Assembly (NCBI GenBank): GCA_021151585.1
Contig: JAGKWX010000012.1
Coordinates: 1 to 48,744, forward strand
DNA: 48,744 bases
Direction of reading: 5' to 3'
Source: Alphaproteobacteria bacterium
GTDB taxonomy: Bacteria > Pseudomonadota > Gammaproteobacteria > JAGOUN01
Shown piece after piece: positions 1 to 8,478 of the stretch. Position 1 is the stretch's first letter, and each line of letters begins with the position of its first letter. The notes under the pieces were generated by a model, which worked only from the letters and a program-made list of their open reading frames with translations, was not told where the DNA came from and made no database searches. A program made the translations under genes and the position numbers.

Positions 1-1
1 A

Positions 2-124
2 AATTTTAGGGGCTTCATAACAGAACTCATATCTTCTTCATCTCCAAGCACCCCGATTTCTATGGAAGATGCATGGAATAATGTTTCTCAAGGTGAATCC
101 GCTGCTAAATTGCAAAGAAAATGA
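2..124 (+). CDS. 3' end of a plus-strand gene cut by the window edge
   Basis: The frame starting at base 2 is open for 40 codons to a TGA at 122-124 and gives a hydrophilic tail ending in SAAKLQRK. No start lies in view, so this would be the C-terminus of a protein that begins to the left. Ser/Pro-rich residues followed by a charged helix-like end are all that can be seen. It faces the convergent alr gene, and a hairpin at 199-230 lies between them. A chance open frame of this length is possible; no family is recognised. Confidence 0.45.
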   Translation, partial: NFRGFITELISSSSPSTPISMEDAWNNVSQGESAAKLQRK

Positions 125-198
125 TTTAATAATTGTAGATAACGTCCACAGCGTTCTTAAATTATGACTTAATCAATTGACAGCGATGAAAGGCGTCG

Positions 199-230
199 GT
201 AGGGTTGAGGTACAGGAAAACCAGCCCTAC
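199..230. terminator. Hairpin between convergent genes
   Basis: GTAGGGTTG (199-207) pairs with CAGCCCTAC (222-230), nine pairs with one G-T wobble and a 14-nt loop. It sits between the left-edge plus-strand gene and the end of alr, where a bidirectional terminator is expected. There is only a weak T-rich tract on either side, so termination is inferred from position. Confidence 0.4.
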
Positions 231-263
231 AGATATTTCTATTACCATCTACAGTCTAGTCTC

Positions 264-1451
264 TTAGCATCTGTCGTCATTTAAAGTCGTCTCCTTGAGT
301 GTATTGAACTCCCAATACGTCGTAGTGCCATCAATGTATAAATGCGGCAAGCGATCATTAAAGTTCACCAGGATTTCAGATGGTACAGTATCGCATAAGG
401 TTGCCAATTCATTTAAGGTAATTTCATGATCACCTTGTTTACCAACCAAGACAACTTCATCACCAATATAGGCGCTATCTTGCCCAATATTCACCATAAA
501 CTGATCCATGCAAATAACGCCAGCAATCGGATAACGTTTACCATTAATTAAAACCTCAGCTTTATTAGATAAAGCACGCCTATAACCATCACCATAGCCA
601 ATTGGAATGGTAACAATGCGTGTATCTTCACTAGTAATAAACTGATGGTTATAACTAATTCCCTGCCCTTGTTGCACAACTTTAAAATAGGAGACTCGTG
701 CTTTGATCGAAAAAATTGGTTTCGTAAATTGGGTTTCTGTTTGATAATAGCCAAAAGCTAATTTTCCTGGCCTGACCATATCTAGGTGTGACTCAGGGCA
801 ATAATATGTACCACCCGAATTTGCCATGTGAAAAATCGCTTCAGGATATCTTTGCTTGCAATTTTTGACAAATGATAAAAATAATTGAATTTGTTGTTGC
901 GTAAATGTATTGTTTTTATTGTCTGCAGTAGCTAAATGCGTATAAACGCCACGAACTTGTAAAAAAGCGTGTTGATCTATATAGTCAAAGAGTTCTGAAC
1001 TGCTTTCAATCCGGACCCCAGTGCGCTGCATTCCTGTTTCAATTTCTACATGAACCTTGATAGGGTTAGCATGTTTTAATTCATAAAAGGCTTCCGCTAC
1101 ATATCTTGCTTTTGCAAGAGACGAAATAGTGATCTCTAAGTCGTGTTGTAAATAGTATTCAATTTGGTTAGGATAAATTGGGCCGAGCACTAGAATTGCG
1201 CAGTCAATTTTTGCACGACGTAGCAAAATAGCTTCTTGCAAACATGAAACAGCTAAATAAGCAACCCCTTCTTCTACAGCGGCTTTGGCAATTGGAATTA
1301 ACCCATGACCATAGGCGTTGGCTTTAATAGGAATACATATCTTTCGTTGATGTGTATACTCACGTATTAGTGCAATATTCTTTTTAAATTGCAGTAAATC
1401 AACTTCAATCCAGGCGGGATGTGCATAAGGAATATTATGTATGTTTGTCAT
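264..1451 (-). CDS. alr: Alanine racemase
   Basis: PLP-dependent fold-type III racemase that interconverts L- and D-alanine in the cytoplasm, supplying D-Ala for peptidoglycan. The PLP-lysine motif PIKANAYGHG is present (Lys43), and the second catalytic base sits in GISYNHQF (Tyr267). The C-terminal beta domain carries IPIGYGDGYRR and AGVICMDQFMVNIG, both typical of Alr. At 395 aa it is slightly longer than the usual 355-370 aa, mainly through a C-terminal tail. It is the last gene of a three-gene minus-strand run and its start overlaps the symporter gene by 17 bp, so it is probably translationally coupled. The alternative PLP family YggS is excluded by length and the two-domain layout. Confidence 0.96.
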   Translation of the reverse strand: MTNIHNIPYAHPAWIEVDLLQFKKNIALIREYTHQRKICIPIKANAYGHGLIPIAKAAVEEGVAYLAVSCLQEAILLRRAKIDCAILVLGPIYPNQIEYYLQHDLEITISSLAKARYVAEAFYELKHANPIKVHVEIETGMQRTGVRIESSSELFDYIDQHAFLQVRGVYTHLATADNKNNTFTQQQIQLFLSFVKNCKQRYPEAIFHMANSGGTYYCPESHLDMVRPGKLAFGYYQTETQFTKPIFSIKARVSYFKVVQQGQGISYNHQFITSEDTRIVTIPIGYGDGYRRALSNKAEVLINGKRYPIAGVICMDQFMVNIGQDSAYIGDEVVLVGKQGDHEITLNELATLCDTVPSEILVNFNDRLPHLYIDGTTTYWEFNTLKETTLNDDRC

Positions 1452-2709
1452 GCTGTATTATTTGCCCTTTTTTCTTTGCAACAATAATTGAGGTAACGCA
1501 ATTACCATAAACGTTGACTAATGTAATAAAAGCATCTGTCACAGGGACAATGGCTGCAAGTAAGGTAATGCCAACCGCTGTCGGTAAACCTAAAGGCTGC
1601 AACACTAATTCTAAAACCCCTATTCCGGCCATGCCAGGCACGCCAGAAGATGCAACGCTAGCAATAATTGAAATAAATAAAATGATCATGAGGTGTGAAA
1701 AGCTTAATGGTTGATTAAATAACTGAGCTGTGAATATTGTGCCAATAACTAAACGTATAACAGTCCCATGGCGATTTAAATTAATGCCTAATGGCACAAC
1801 AAAATCGACAACGTCTTTATTTAAGTGGCATTTATGTTGTAGATTTTCTAGCATAAAAGGAATTGAACTGAAACTGCTGGATGTGCCGAATGCTATTAAT
1901 AATGGTTCTTTTAATGCTTTAATTGACTCGAAATAACTACCGCCAAGATAGCGCCATGCGACTATCGTATATAGGATAAAAATAGAAAAAAATGCCAAAT
2001 AAAAAACACAGATTAATCTGCTTAGAATCATGAGTTCAGACAAGCCCAAATGTGCCGTATAGCCAGCGAATAAAAAACACAAGCCAATCGGTAGCCCGTA
2101 CATAATCCATGAAACGATTTTTAATAATGCAGAAAAAACCCCTTCGATAACATTAAGAGTTGTTTTAGTGAGTGGTGAGCGCACGCAGCCTAAAGCTATG
2201 CCTAATAAGATAGAGAAAAACAATACGGCCAACATATTGCCGCTGGATAAAGCGCTAAATATATTGGTCGGAATGATATTATTGATAAATGATAGCCATC
2301 CCGAGCTTATGTTGCTACTGTTACCGATTGGCGTTGATTGAGAAATAATTTGACTTAGTAATATTTTTTCGCTGTCAGTTAAATGGCTTCCAGGAGCAAA
2401 AGTTATGCCAATTAGTATCCCTAGAATTCCTGCTATTATCAAACCAATAATAAAAGTAAAAAATATTTTTTTAACGTATTCGCCTACTAAGTGAGAAGAA
2501 AATAAGTTTCCAAAACTTGAGACAACGGCGGTAATCATGATTGGTAATACGATCATTTGAATAAGATTTAAGTATATTTTGCCAAAATAATCCAAATGAA
2601 TGGCGAAATTCTTGCTAATCAATCCTATACATATACCAATAATCATGCCTGCAAAAATGCTTGAAGGCTTTAATAACGTGCTTGGGCTAAAAAATTTTTT
2701 TTTCATCAT
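1435..2709 (-). CDS. Dicarboxylate/amino acid:cation symporter (DAACS family)
   Basis: Inner-membrane secondary transporter of the GltP/DctA/SstT superfamily, importing glutamate, aspartate, serine/threonine or C4-dicarboxylates with Na+ or H+. About eight hydrophobic segments are visible, with the family hallmarks in the C-terminal half: the serine-rich re-entrant loop (GTSSSFSSIPFMLENL), the NxxGT-type cation site (GINLNRHGTVI) and the second hairpin loop with SSGVPGMAGIGVLEL. Length 424 aa is normal. The ATG overlaps the stop of the upstream binding-protein gene (ATGA); a second ATG one codon in is equally possible. The substrate cannot be read from the sequence, but linkage to alr suggests an amino acid such as alanine, serine or glutamate. 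Confidence 0.9.
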   Translation of the reverse strand: MMKKKFFSPSTLLKPSSIFAGMIIGICIGLISKNFAIHLDYFGKIYLNLIQMIVLPIMITAVVSSFGNLFSSHLVGEYVKKIFFTFIIGLIIAGILGILIGITFAPGSHLTDSEKILLSQIISQSTPIGNSSNISSGWLSFINNIIPTNIFSALSSGNMLAVLFFSILLGIALGCVRSPLTKTTLNVIEGVFSALLKIVSWIMYGLPIGLCFLFAGYTAHLGLSELMILSRLICVFYLAFFSIFILYTIVAWRYLGGSYFESIKALKEPLLIAFGTSSSFSSIPFMLENLQHKCHLNKDVVDFVVPLGINLNRHGTVIRLVIGTIFTAQLFNQPLSFSHLMIILFISIIASVASSGVPGMAGIGVLELVLQPLGLPTAVGITLLAAIVPVTDAFITLVNVYGNCVTSIIVAKKKGQIIQHDKHT

Positions 2710-3527
2710 GATTCACGAAAGTATTGTTCTTCTAATTTATGTAATTCGCCATTTTCTCGATTAACATATAAAAACCAGTTAATCCAGTTTAATAGGTGCC
2801 CTTCTTGCCAAGAAACGGCAATGCTTATTGGGTCTTTTGTTTTTTCTATCACTTGATAATTAACGTATAAATTGGCTTCAGGGTTTTTTCGTAACCAATT
2901 TTTAACCTCAATCTCATAGAGATAAAAGCCGAAAATTTTATTATTACGTACATCTTGCATACCTTGATCAATATTATCGTACAAAACAATTGTTGCTTTA
3001 GGATAATTCTTGTTGAGGTACTCCACGTAAGAGCTTTCAGCAAGTGTGCCAAGTTTAATATTAGTAGCGTTTCCTATGTCTGTTGCTACATCAGAATATT
3101 TTTTTTGCGCAGCTGATAAGCGATTATATAGCAATGTAATAGGTAAATTGGTATATGGAGTAGTGAAATTAACTTTTAAGGCGCGCGGTAAGGTGATACT
3201 TAAAAGACTAATGCCTATATCTGCATTTCCTTTGGCGACTTCGTTCACGACATCATTAAAGGTTTGTGGATGACGATCAAATTCTACTTCCACTCCTAGA
3301 GCATGGGCTAGATTCTCGGCTAAATTAATATCATAGCCGGTTAACTTTCCTGCAGCATTAGTCATGAAAAAAGGTGGCACATCTTTATTTAATATTGCCA
3401 CAATGAGTGTTCCGCGTTTTTTAATTTTTTGTATATCTGGAGGAATATTTACTTCCTCGGCAAATGCGGTTTTTTGTTGAGCAAATAATGCAAAAAATAA
3501 TACAAAGACAGCGAAGAGATATCGCAT
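2706..3527 (-). CDS. Periplasmic amino-acid-binding protein (SBP family 3)
   Basis: Solute-binding protein of the PF00497 type that captures a polar amino acid in the periplasm. It opens with a Sec signal peptide (MRYLFAVFVLFFALFAQQ, cleaved near AFA-EE) and then shows the family pattern: KRGTLIVAI, a TGYDINLAENLAHALG segment, and GNADIGISLLSIT followed by RALKVNFTTPYTN. The start at 3527 is preferred because AAGGAGAG lies just upstream; a longer frame to 3593 lacks such a site. No ABC permease or ATPase is adjacent. Instead a DAACS symporter follows with a 4-bp overlap, so this is an orphan binding protein. It may serve distant ABC subunits or act as a sensor. Confidence 0.85.
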   Translation of the reverse strand: MRYLFAVFVLFFALFAQQKTAFAEEVNIPPDIQKIKKRGTLIVAILNKDVPPFFMTNAAGKLTGYDINLAENLAHALGVEVEFDRHPQTFNDVVNEVAKGNADIGISLLSITLPRALKVNFTTPYTNLPITLLYNRLSAAQKKYSDVATDIGNATNIKLGTLAESSYVEYLNKNYPKATIVLYDNIDQGMQDVRNNKIFGFYLYEIEVKNWLRKNPEANLYVNYQVIEKTKDPISIAVSWQEGHLLNWINWFLYVNRENGELHKLEEQYFRES

Positions 3528-3610
3528 TTTCTCTCCTTGGGGCGATAGATCAAACGATACAATGATCTTAATCAATAAGACGGTATAATACAATCATCAT
3601 CGTGTAACTC

Positions 3611-3630
3611 AGGGGCGTCGTAACGCCCCT
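3611..3630 (-). terminator. GC-rich hairpin downstream of the HTH-like gene
   Basis: AGGGGCG (3611-3617) and CGCCCCT (3624-3630) form a perfect seven-pair stem with a six-base loop, 11 bp past the stop of the minus-strand HTH-like gene. It lies upstream of the binding-protein operon. No strong U-tract follows, so it may be a weak terminator or a 3'-end stabiliser. Confidence 0.55.
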
Positions 3631-3641
3631 CCCTGCATATT

Positions 3642-3860
3642 TTAACCGACTAATTCTTCAACATCGATCAACAAGTCGTCAGCGATTTTTTCAATGACGC
3701 TAAAGCGTGGCAATAAAATACCGTTTAATATCATATTTGCCATTTTTTTTGGTAAATTAAAATATTCTGCAAAAGTGCTTTCTCTATCGTCCATCTGTTC
3801 TGGAAAGCTAAATCCATCGAGCAAAGTGTTTAATCTTAGAGCAAATGTTTGACTGGTCAT
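3642..3860 (-). CDS. Small HTH-like (XRE-type) protein
   Basis: A 72-aa cytoplasmic protein resembling a minimal Cro/C1-type DNA-binding domain. A first helix (FALRLNTLLDGF) is followed by a turn-helix-like stretch (TFAEYFNLPKKMANMILNG) and the typical XRE ending (FSVIEKIADDLLIDVEELVG), where a repressor picks a helix with 'I..IA..L.V....L'. The start at 3860 is chosen because AGGAGG lies seven bases upstream; the frame is open to 3914 without a better site. It is monocistronic, with a hairpin after it and a PmrA-type box about 100 bp upstream. Its target is unknown; autoregulation or control of the divergent fabV is inference only. Confidence 0.65.
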   Translation of the reverse strand: MTSQTFALRLNTLLDGFSFPEQMDDRESTFAEYFNLPKKMANMILNGILLPRFSVIEKIADDLLIDVEELVG

Positions 3861-3958
3861 TGCATGTCCTCCTGACATAATATTGCTTATCAATCCTTGT
3901 GATTTGAAAATCACAACATCTTGATTTTAACCATGTTTTTTAAAAGAGCAAGACTTTT

Positions 3959-3986
3959 CTTAAGATTTCCTTAAGTTTTTCTTAAG
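3959..3986. promoter_or_regulatory. Triple PmrA-type box
   Basis: CTTAAG occurs at 3959, 3970 and 3981, exactly 11 bp apart with five-base AT-rich spacers. A further CTTAATATT lies at 4002-4010. The known PmrA box is YTTAAK-N5-YTTAAK in Salmonella, and tandem CTTAATATT in Legionella and Coxiella. The site lies in the 319-bp gap between the HTH-like gene (start 3860, leftward) and fabV (start 4180, rightward). A TAAAAT-like -10 for the leftward gene lies about 30 bp away at 3924-3929. Which gene is controlled cannot be told from the sequence. Nothing else is recognised in this gap. Confidence 0.6.
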
Positions 3987-4179
3987 ATTTCTGTCTAGGT
4001 TCTTAATATTGTCATCTGCAGTTGATATAGCGATAACTATGGCGTTATGTTGGCCCTAGATGATACGGCGCCTGCTTTGATTTGGAACATGAGATATCGA
4101 TATAACCTGTTGTTGTCATAGATTAAAAATCACTATTACCATATAATAATGTTCTTTCATTTATACGAAGGATACACCG

Positions 4180-5373
4180 ATGATAGTCACCCCAAAAATT
4201 CGTGGTTTTATTTGTACGACTGCACATCCTGTTGGTTGCGCGGTGAATGTGAATGAACAAATTGCTTATGTGAAAAAACAAAGTAAAGTTACCGGCCCGA
4301 AAAAAGTATTAATTATTGGCGCTTCAACAGGTTATGGTTTAGCCAGTCGAATTACCGCAAGCTTTGCTTCAGATGCTGCAACAATTGGCGTCTTTTTTGA
4401 AAAACCAGCGGATGAAAAACGCACTGCTTCTGCTGGTTGGTATAATACTGCCGCTTTTGAGCAAGTAGCCCACGCGGAAGGTTTATATGCGAAAAGCATT
4501 AATGGCGATGCTTATTCTAATCAAATTAAACAACAAACGATTGATTTGATTAAACAGGATTGGCAAGGTGGCGTTGATTTGGTGATTTATAGTTTAGCTT
4601 CACCTCGTCGTATTGACCCCATGAGTGGTGAAGTATATAGCTCAACATTAAAGCCTATCGGCGAAACCTACACCAATAAAACAGTTGATGTAATGAATGG
4701 TGTTGTCAGTGATATTAGTATCTCCCCTGCTTCGCCTGAAGATATCCAGCAGACTATCAAAGTGATGGGTGGTGAAGATTTTAAATTATGGATAGAAGCG
4801 TTACTTGAAGCTGATGTTTTAGCCAATGGCGTTCAAGCAATTGCTTATTCTTATATCGGCCCTGAAATTACTTACCCTGTGTATCGAGCAGGAACTATTG
4901 GTGCTGCCAAAGAAGATTTAGAAAAAGTGACACGTGAACTAAATCAACATTTGAACAAAGTAAATGGTCACGCTTATGTTTCTGTTAACAAAGCTCTTGT
5001 AACACAGGCGAGCTCTGCTATTCCAGTTGTACCGTTATATATTTCATTACTATATAAAATAATGAAACGTGATGGTAAACACGAAGGCTGTATTGAGCAA
5101 ATGTATCGTTTGTTTCATGATAGATTGTATTCAGCGCAACCGATGGAGCTGGATGATCATAATCGCATTCGCATTGATGACTGGGAATTGTCCCCTCAGA
5201 TCCAGCAAGAAATTACGCAACTTTGGTCAACAATTACTACGGATAATCTAGAGCAGGCTACTGACATAGCTGGATATCGTGTTGAATTTCAGCGTTTATT
5301 TGGCTTTGCTATTGATGGCGTTAATTATGATGAGGATGTCAATGTGGATGTTAGGATTGAATCAATAAATTAA
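4180..5373 (+). CDS. fabV: Enoyl-ACP/trans-2-enoyl-CoA reductase (FabV)
   Basis: NADH-dependent reductase that completes each elongation cycle of fatty acid synthesis. FabV enzymes are the triclosan-insensitive alternative to FabI. The cofactor loop GASTGYGLASRI lies near residues 48-59, in the position where FabV differs from FabI, and the catalytic Tyr-x8-Lys pair is Tyr235/Lys244 within VYRAGTIGAAKEDL, at the same numbering as characterised FabV proteins. Length 397 aa is standard. GAAGGA precedes the ATG. It is the only plus-strand gene in this stretch, is monocistronic and ends at a strong hairpin shared with the convergent decarboxylase gene. Family assignment is firm; whether it is the only enoyl reductase of the cell is unknown. 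Confidence 0.96.
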   Translation: MIVTPKIRGFICTTAHPVGCAVNVNEQIAYVKKQSKVTGPKKVLIIGASTGYGLASRITASFASDAATIGVFFEKPADEKRTASAGWYNTAAFEQVAHAEGLYAKSINGDAYSNQIKQQTIDLIKQDWQGGVDLVIYSLASPRRIDPMSGEVYSSTLKPIGETYTNKTVDVMNGVVSDISISPASPEDIQQTIKVMGGEDFKLWIEALLEADVLANGVQAIAYSYIGPEITYPVYRAGTIGAAKEDLEKVTRELNQHLNKVNGHAYVSVNKALVTQASSAIPVVPLYISLLYKIMKRDGKHEGCIEQMYRLFHDRLYSAQPMELDDHNRIRIDDWELSPQIQQEITQLWSTITTDNLEQATDIAGYRVEFQRLFGFAIDGVNYDEDVNVDVRIESIN

Positions 5374-5391
5374 TCACGATAAAAAAGTGCT

Positions 5392-5415
5392 TAGGGGTGA
5401 GTTTGATCACCCCTA
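5392..5415. terminator. Bidirectional terminator between fabV and the decarboxylase gene
   Basis: TAGGGGTGA (5392-5400) pairs perfectly with TCACCCCTA (5407-5415) around a six-base loop. On the minus strand the stem is followed, after a short gap, by CTTTTTTATC, a good U-tract. On the plus strand the tract is weaker (GGATTATTT). Confidence 0.8.
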
Positions 5416-5418
5416 GGA

Positions 5419-7668
5419 TTATTTAACACAATCTACATAATATTCTTTGCGTCCTGCGCTAACATCGCCTTTTACAAGTCCATGGACATCTGTTTCAAAG
5501 CCAGGAAATTGTTCATTAAAATCGCGAGTAAAACGTAAATAATCAACTATCCGCTTATTGAAACGCTCGCCAGGAATTAATAAAGGAATGCCCGGTGGAT
5601 AGGGTGTTACTAGCATAGCAGTAACACGCCCTTCTAAATCGTCAATCACAACGCGCTCTATATCACGATGTGCCATTTTTGCCCAAGCATCAGAAGGCTT
5701 CATTGCTGGCACCATGTCAGATAGATACATTTCCGTTGTCATGCGTGCAACATCATATTTTTTGTAAACTTGATGGATTTTTTGTGATAAATCTTGCAAG
5801 CCTATGCGTTCATATTGAGGATGTTTCAAAACAAACTCAGGCAATACGCGCCATAAAGGCTGATTTTTATCGTAGTCATCTTTGAATTGCTGTAAAGTTG
5901 CTACCAGGGTATTCCATCGTCCTTTAGTAATACCAATCGTAAACATAATAAAAAATGAGTACAAGCCGGTTTTTTCAACGATCACACCATGCTCAGCCAA
6001 GTATTTAGTAACAATACTTGCTGGAATACCGGTGTCAGCAAAATCACCATCTACTTCTAATCCCGGGGTAATAATCGTTGCTTTAATAGGGTCTAATAAA
6101 TTAAAGTCATGCGCTAGCGAGCCAAAATCATGCCAACGTTCGTCAGCTTGTAGCATCCAGTCTTCACGTTCACCGATACCTTCTTCAATCAAATAATCTG
6201 GGCCCCATACTTTGAACCACCAATCACTTCCCCACTCCTCATCAACTTTGCGCATCGCGCGACGAAAATCTAATGATTCCATCAACGATTCGTGTACTAA
6301 TGCCGTGCCGCCTGGTGGTTCCATCATCGCAGCAGCTACGTCACAGGATGCAATAATCGCATATTGAGGGCTGGTTGATGTGTGCATCAAATAAGACTCA
6401 TTAAAACCATCATAATCTAGTTTGTTGGTTTCAGAATCTTGTACCAAAATTTGTGATGCCTGTGACAAACCGGCTAATATTTTATGTGTTGATTGTGTCG
6501 CAAACACCATGCTCGCTTTCGCTCTAGGGCGATGTTTCCCTATGGCATGCATATCTTTATAAAATGTATGAAAAGCGGCATGAGGTAGCCAAGCCTCGTC
6601 AAAATGCAAAGCATCAACTTTTCCGTCTAACATTTCCTTAATCATTTCAACATTATATAAAACACCATCATAGGTGCTTTGAGTTATTGTTAAGACGCGT
6701 GGCTTGATCTTTTTGTTGAGAATAAATGGATTGTTTTCAATTTTCTTTTGGATATTTTCCCAGGAAAATTCTTCTTTAGGAATCGGGCCAATAATTCCAT
6801 AATGATTACGCGTTGGCATCAGAAAAACTGGTACTGCGCCGGTCATGACAATGGCATGTAGAATAGATTTATGGCAATTGCGATCGACAACAACAACATC
6901 ACCTGGTGCGACAGTGGAATGCCAGACAATTTTATTAGATGTCGATGTTCCATTAGTGACAAAAAACAAATGGTCAGCATTAAAGATACGTGCTGCATTT
7001 TTTTCGCTCGCAGCGACTGGCCCGGTATGATCTAACAATTGGCCTAATTCATCTACAGCATTGCATACGTCAGCGCGTAACATGTTTTCACCAAAAAATT
7101 GATGAAACATCTGCCCTACTGGGCTTTTTAAAAATGCCACTCCGCCTGAATGCCCGGGGCAATGCCATGAGTACGAGCCATCAGATGCATAATGTGTTAG
7201 TGCTTTGAAAAATGGTGGTGGTACAGCGTCTAAATATACTTTTGCTTCACGAATTATATGTCGGGCAACAAATTCTGGCGTATCTTCATTTAAGTGAATA
7301 AAACCATGAAGTTCACGCAATACATCATTAGGAATGTGGCGAGACGTTCTCGTTTCACCGTATAAAAAAATTGGGATTTCGCTATTACGTTTGCGAACCT
7401 CGACCACAAAAGAACGTATGCTTTGCAAAGCAGCATCAATATCTTCTGCCGTACCTGAGCCAAATTCTTCATCGTCTATCGATAAAATAAAGCAAGAAGC
7501 ACGTGCGGCTTGTTGTGCAAACGAGGTTAGATCGCCATAACTAGTTAACCCTAAGACTTCAATACCTTCATTTTGAATGGCTTGTGCGATAGCGCGAGCG
7601 CCTGAGCCGGATGAATTTTCAGTACGAAAATCTTCATCAATAATAATAACTGGAAAGCGGAATTTCAT
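5419..7668 (-). CDS. Orn/Lys/Arg decarboxylase, AdiA-like (arginine decarboxylase likely)
   Basis: Large PLP-dependent fold-type I decarboxylase. Such enzymes remove CO2 from arginine, lysine or ornithine, consuming a proton for acid resistance or feeding polyamine synthesis. Three parts are visible: an N-terminal response-regulator-like wing domain (FPVIIIDEDFR and SFILSIDDEEFG-type residues, about 1-130), the PLP domain with VVVDRNCHKSILHAIV and the Schiff-base lysine in ATQSTHKILAGLSQAS (Lys396), and the C-terminal domain with TPYPPGIPLLIPGE. The 749-aa length and the CHKS/NHYGIIGPIP region resemble AdiA more than CadA or SpeF. The ATG at 7668 is preferred to an in-frame TTG at 7680. The substrate call is by similarity only. 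No antiporter gene (AdiC/CadB) is adjacent, so a simple acid-resistance couple is not visible here. Confidence 0.88.
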   Translation of the reverse strand: MKFRFPVIIIDEDFRTENSSGSGARAIAQAIQNEGIEVLGLTSYGDLTSFAQQAARASCFILSIDDEEFGSGTAEDIDAALQSIRSFVVEVRKRNSEIPIFLYGETRTSRHIPNDVLRELHGFIHLNEDTPEFVARHIIREAKVYLDAVPPPFFKALTHYASDGSYSWHCPGHSGGVAFLKSPVGQMFHQFFGENMLRADVCNAVDELGQLLDHTGPVAASEKNAARIFNADHLFFVTNGTSTSNKIVWHSTVAPGDVVVVDRNCHKSILHAIVMTGAVPVFLMPTRNHYGIIGPIPKEEFSWENIQKKIENNPFILNKKIKPRVLTITQSTYDGVLYNVEMIKEMLDGKVDALHFDEAWLPHAAFHTFYKDMHAIGKHRPRAKASMVFATQSTHKILAGLSQASQILVQDSETNKLDYDGFNESYLMHTSTSPQYAIIASCDVAAAMMEPPGGTALVHESLMESLDFRRAMRKVDEEWGSDWWFKVWGPDYLIEEGIGEREDWMLQADERWHDFGSLAHDFNLLDPIKATIITPGLEVDGDFADTGIPASIVTKYLAEHGVIVEKTGLYSFFIMFTIGITKGRWNTLVATLQQFKDDYDKNQPLWRVLPEFVLKHPQYERIGLQDLSQKIHQVYKKYDVARMTTEMYLSDMVPAMKPSDAWAKMAHRDIERVVIDDLEGRVTAMLVTPYPPGIPLLIPGERFNKRIVDYLRFTRDFNEQFPGFETDVHGLVKGDVSAGRKEYYVDCVK

Positions 7669-7794
7669 AGGAGATCTCAAGCTTATAATTTGCTGAGAAA
7701 TATAACCTTAAAATGCATATTGTGCCATGGTTTTCCTTGATGTTTTTTTCGCTTAGATTTAGTTCATTAAGCTTGTATGGCTGGTTTTAACCAT

Positions 7795-7821
7795 CACCTC
7801 CCACCCCTTGCGGGAGAGGTG
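7795..7821. repeat. GC-rich imperfect hairpin in the miaE-decarboxylase gap
   Basis: CACCTC (7795-7800) and GAGGTG (7816-7821) enclose CCC/GGG pairs and a TTGC turn. The element is far more GC-rich than its surroundings and lies 25 bp past the miaE stop. It may be the miaE terminator on the minus strand or a copy of a dispersed intergenic palindrome. No second copy is seen in this window. Confidence 0.4.
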
Positions 7822-7845
7822 GGTAAAAGTTCACCAGAAATGTTT

Positions 7846-8478
7846 TTATTCTGAGATTCCAGAATGAAAGCGAAAAATATTATCTTTTGCTTGAATATAC
7901 TCAGATTCAATTCGGGTAAAAAATTCTACACGCGGGGCGATATCTTCCTTGGAATAAAGTTCTGCTAGTTTTAAATAATCTTGAAAATGTCTGCTTTCTG
8001 AGTTTAACAAAGAGGTATAAAAATGTGCTAACTCTGCATCCAAATGAGGTAGTAGCGCGGCAAATCGTTCGCATGAGCGCGCTTCAATAATGGCCCCAAC
8101 AATCATTTCATCGCTCAAACGCGCGGGTTGATGGGTGCGAATATACTGCCGCATATTTTGTACGTACTGTGATGGCGGCAAGTTTATATATGATATGTTA
8201 CGCTTACGTAATACATCTAATACCATCTCAAAATGTTTAAGCTCTTCACGAGCAAGCCGCGACATTTTTTTCAATAAGGCTTCGCGTTCTGGATAACGGT
8301 GCATCAAGCTAATTGCTGATGATGCGGCCTTTTTTTCACAAAGGGCGTGATCAATCAGCAACGTTGGTAAATTTTGCGGATTGATCGCAACATTAAGCCA
8401 CGCCTGTGGTGTTGATGACTTGAGAAACTGCATTATTGGCTGCAGTTGCTGCTGCAGCAAAGGAGGTTTTATTGTCAT
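7846..8478 (-). CDS. miaE: tRNA-(ms2io6A37) hydroxylase MiaE
   Basis: Non-haem diiron monooxygenase that hydroxylates the isopentenyl group of ms2i6A at position 37 of UNN-reading tRNAs. The ferritin-like fold is shown by paired iron-ligand helices: DHALCEKKAASSAISLMHRYP, then REELKHFEMVLDVL, and later IEARSCERFAALLPHL with SESRHFQDYLKLAELY (the ExxH-type metal ligands). At 210 aa it matches the short MiaE subgroup. GAAGGA lies correctly before the ATG at 8478, although this start is 86 bp inside cvpA; a later ATG at 8433 has no ribosome site. It is the last gene of the truA-accD-dedD-cvpA run, an unusual location for miaE. Confidence 0.88.
   Translation of the reverse strand: MTIKPPLLQQQLQPIMQFLKSSTPQAWLNVAINPQNLPTLLIDHALCEKKAASSAISLMHRYPEREALLKKMSRLAREELKHFEMVLDVLRKRNISYINLPPSQYVQNMRQYIRTHQPARLSDEMIVGAIIEARSCERFAALLPHLDAELAHFYTSLLNSESRHFQDYLKLAELYSKEDIAPRVEFFTRIESEYIQAKDNIFRFHSGISE

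Noticed and set aside
3959..3986. The repeats as a PhoB box
   Set aside because: The 11-bp period also fits PhoB, but the CTGTCAT core of PhoB sites is absent while CTTAAG fits PmrA exactly.
5882..6196. 104-aa plus-strand open frame
   Set aside because: Antisense to the decarboxylase coding region and without family features or a ribosome site.
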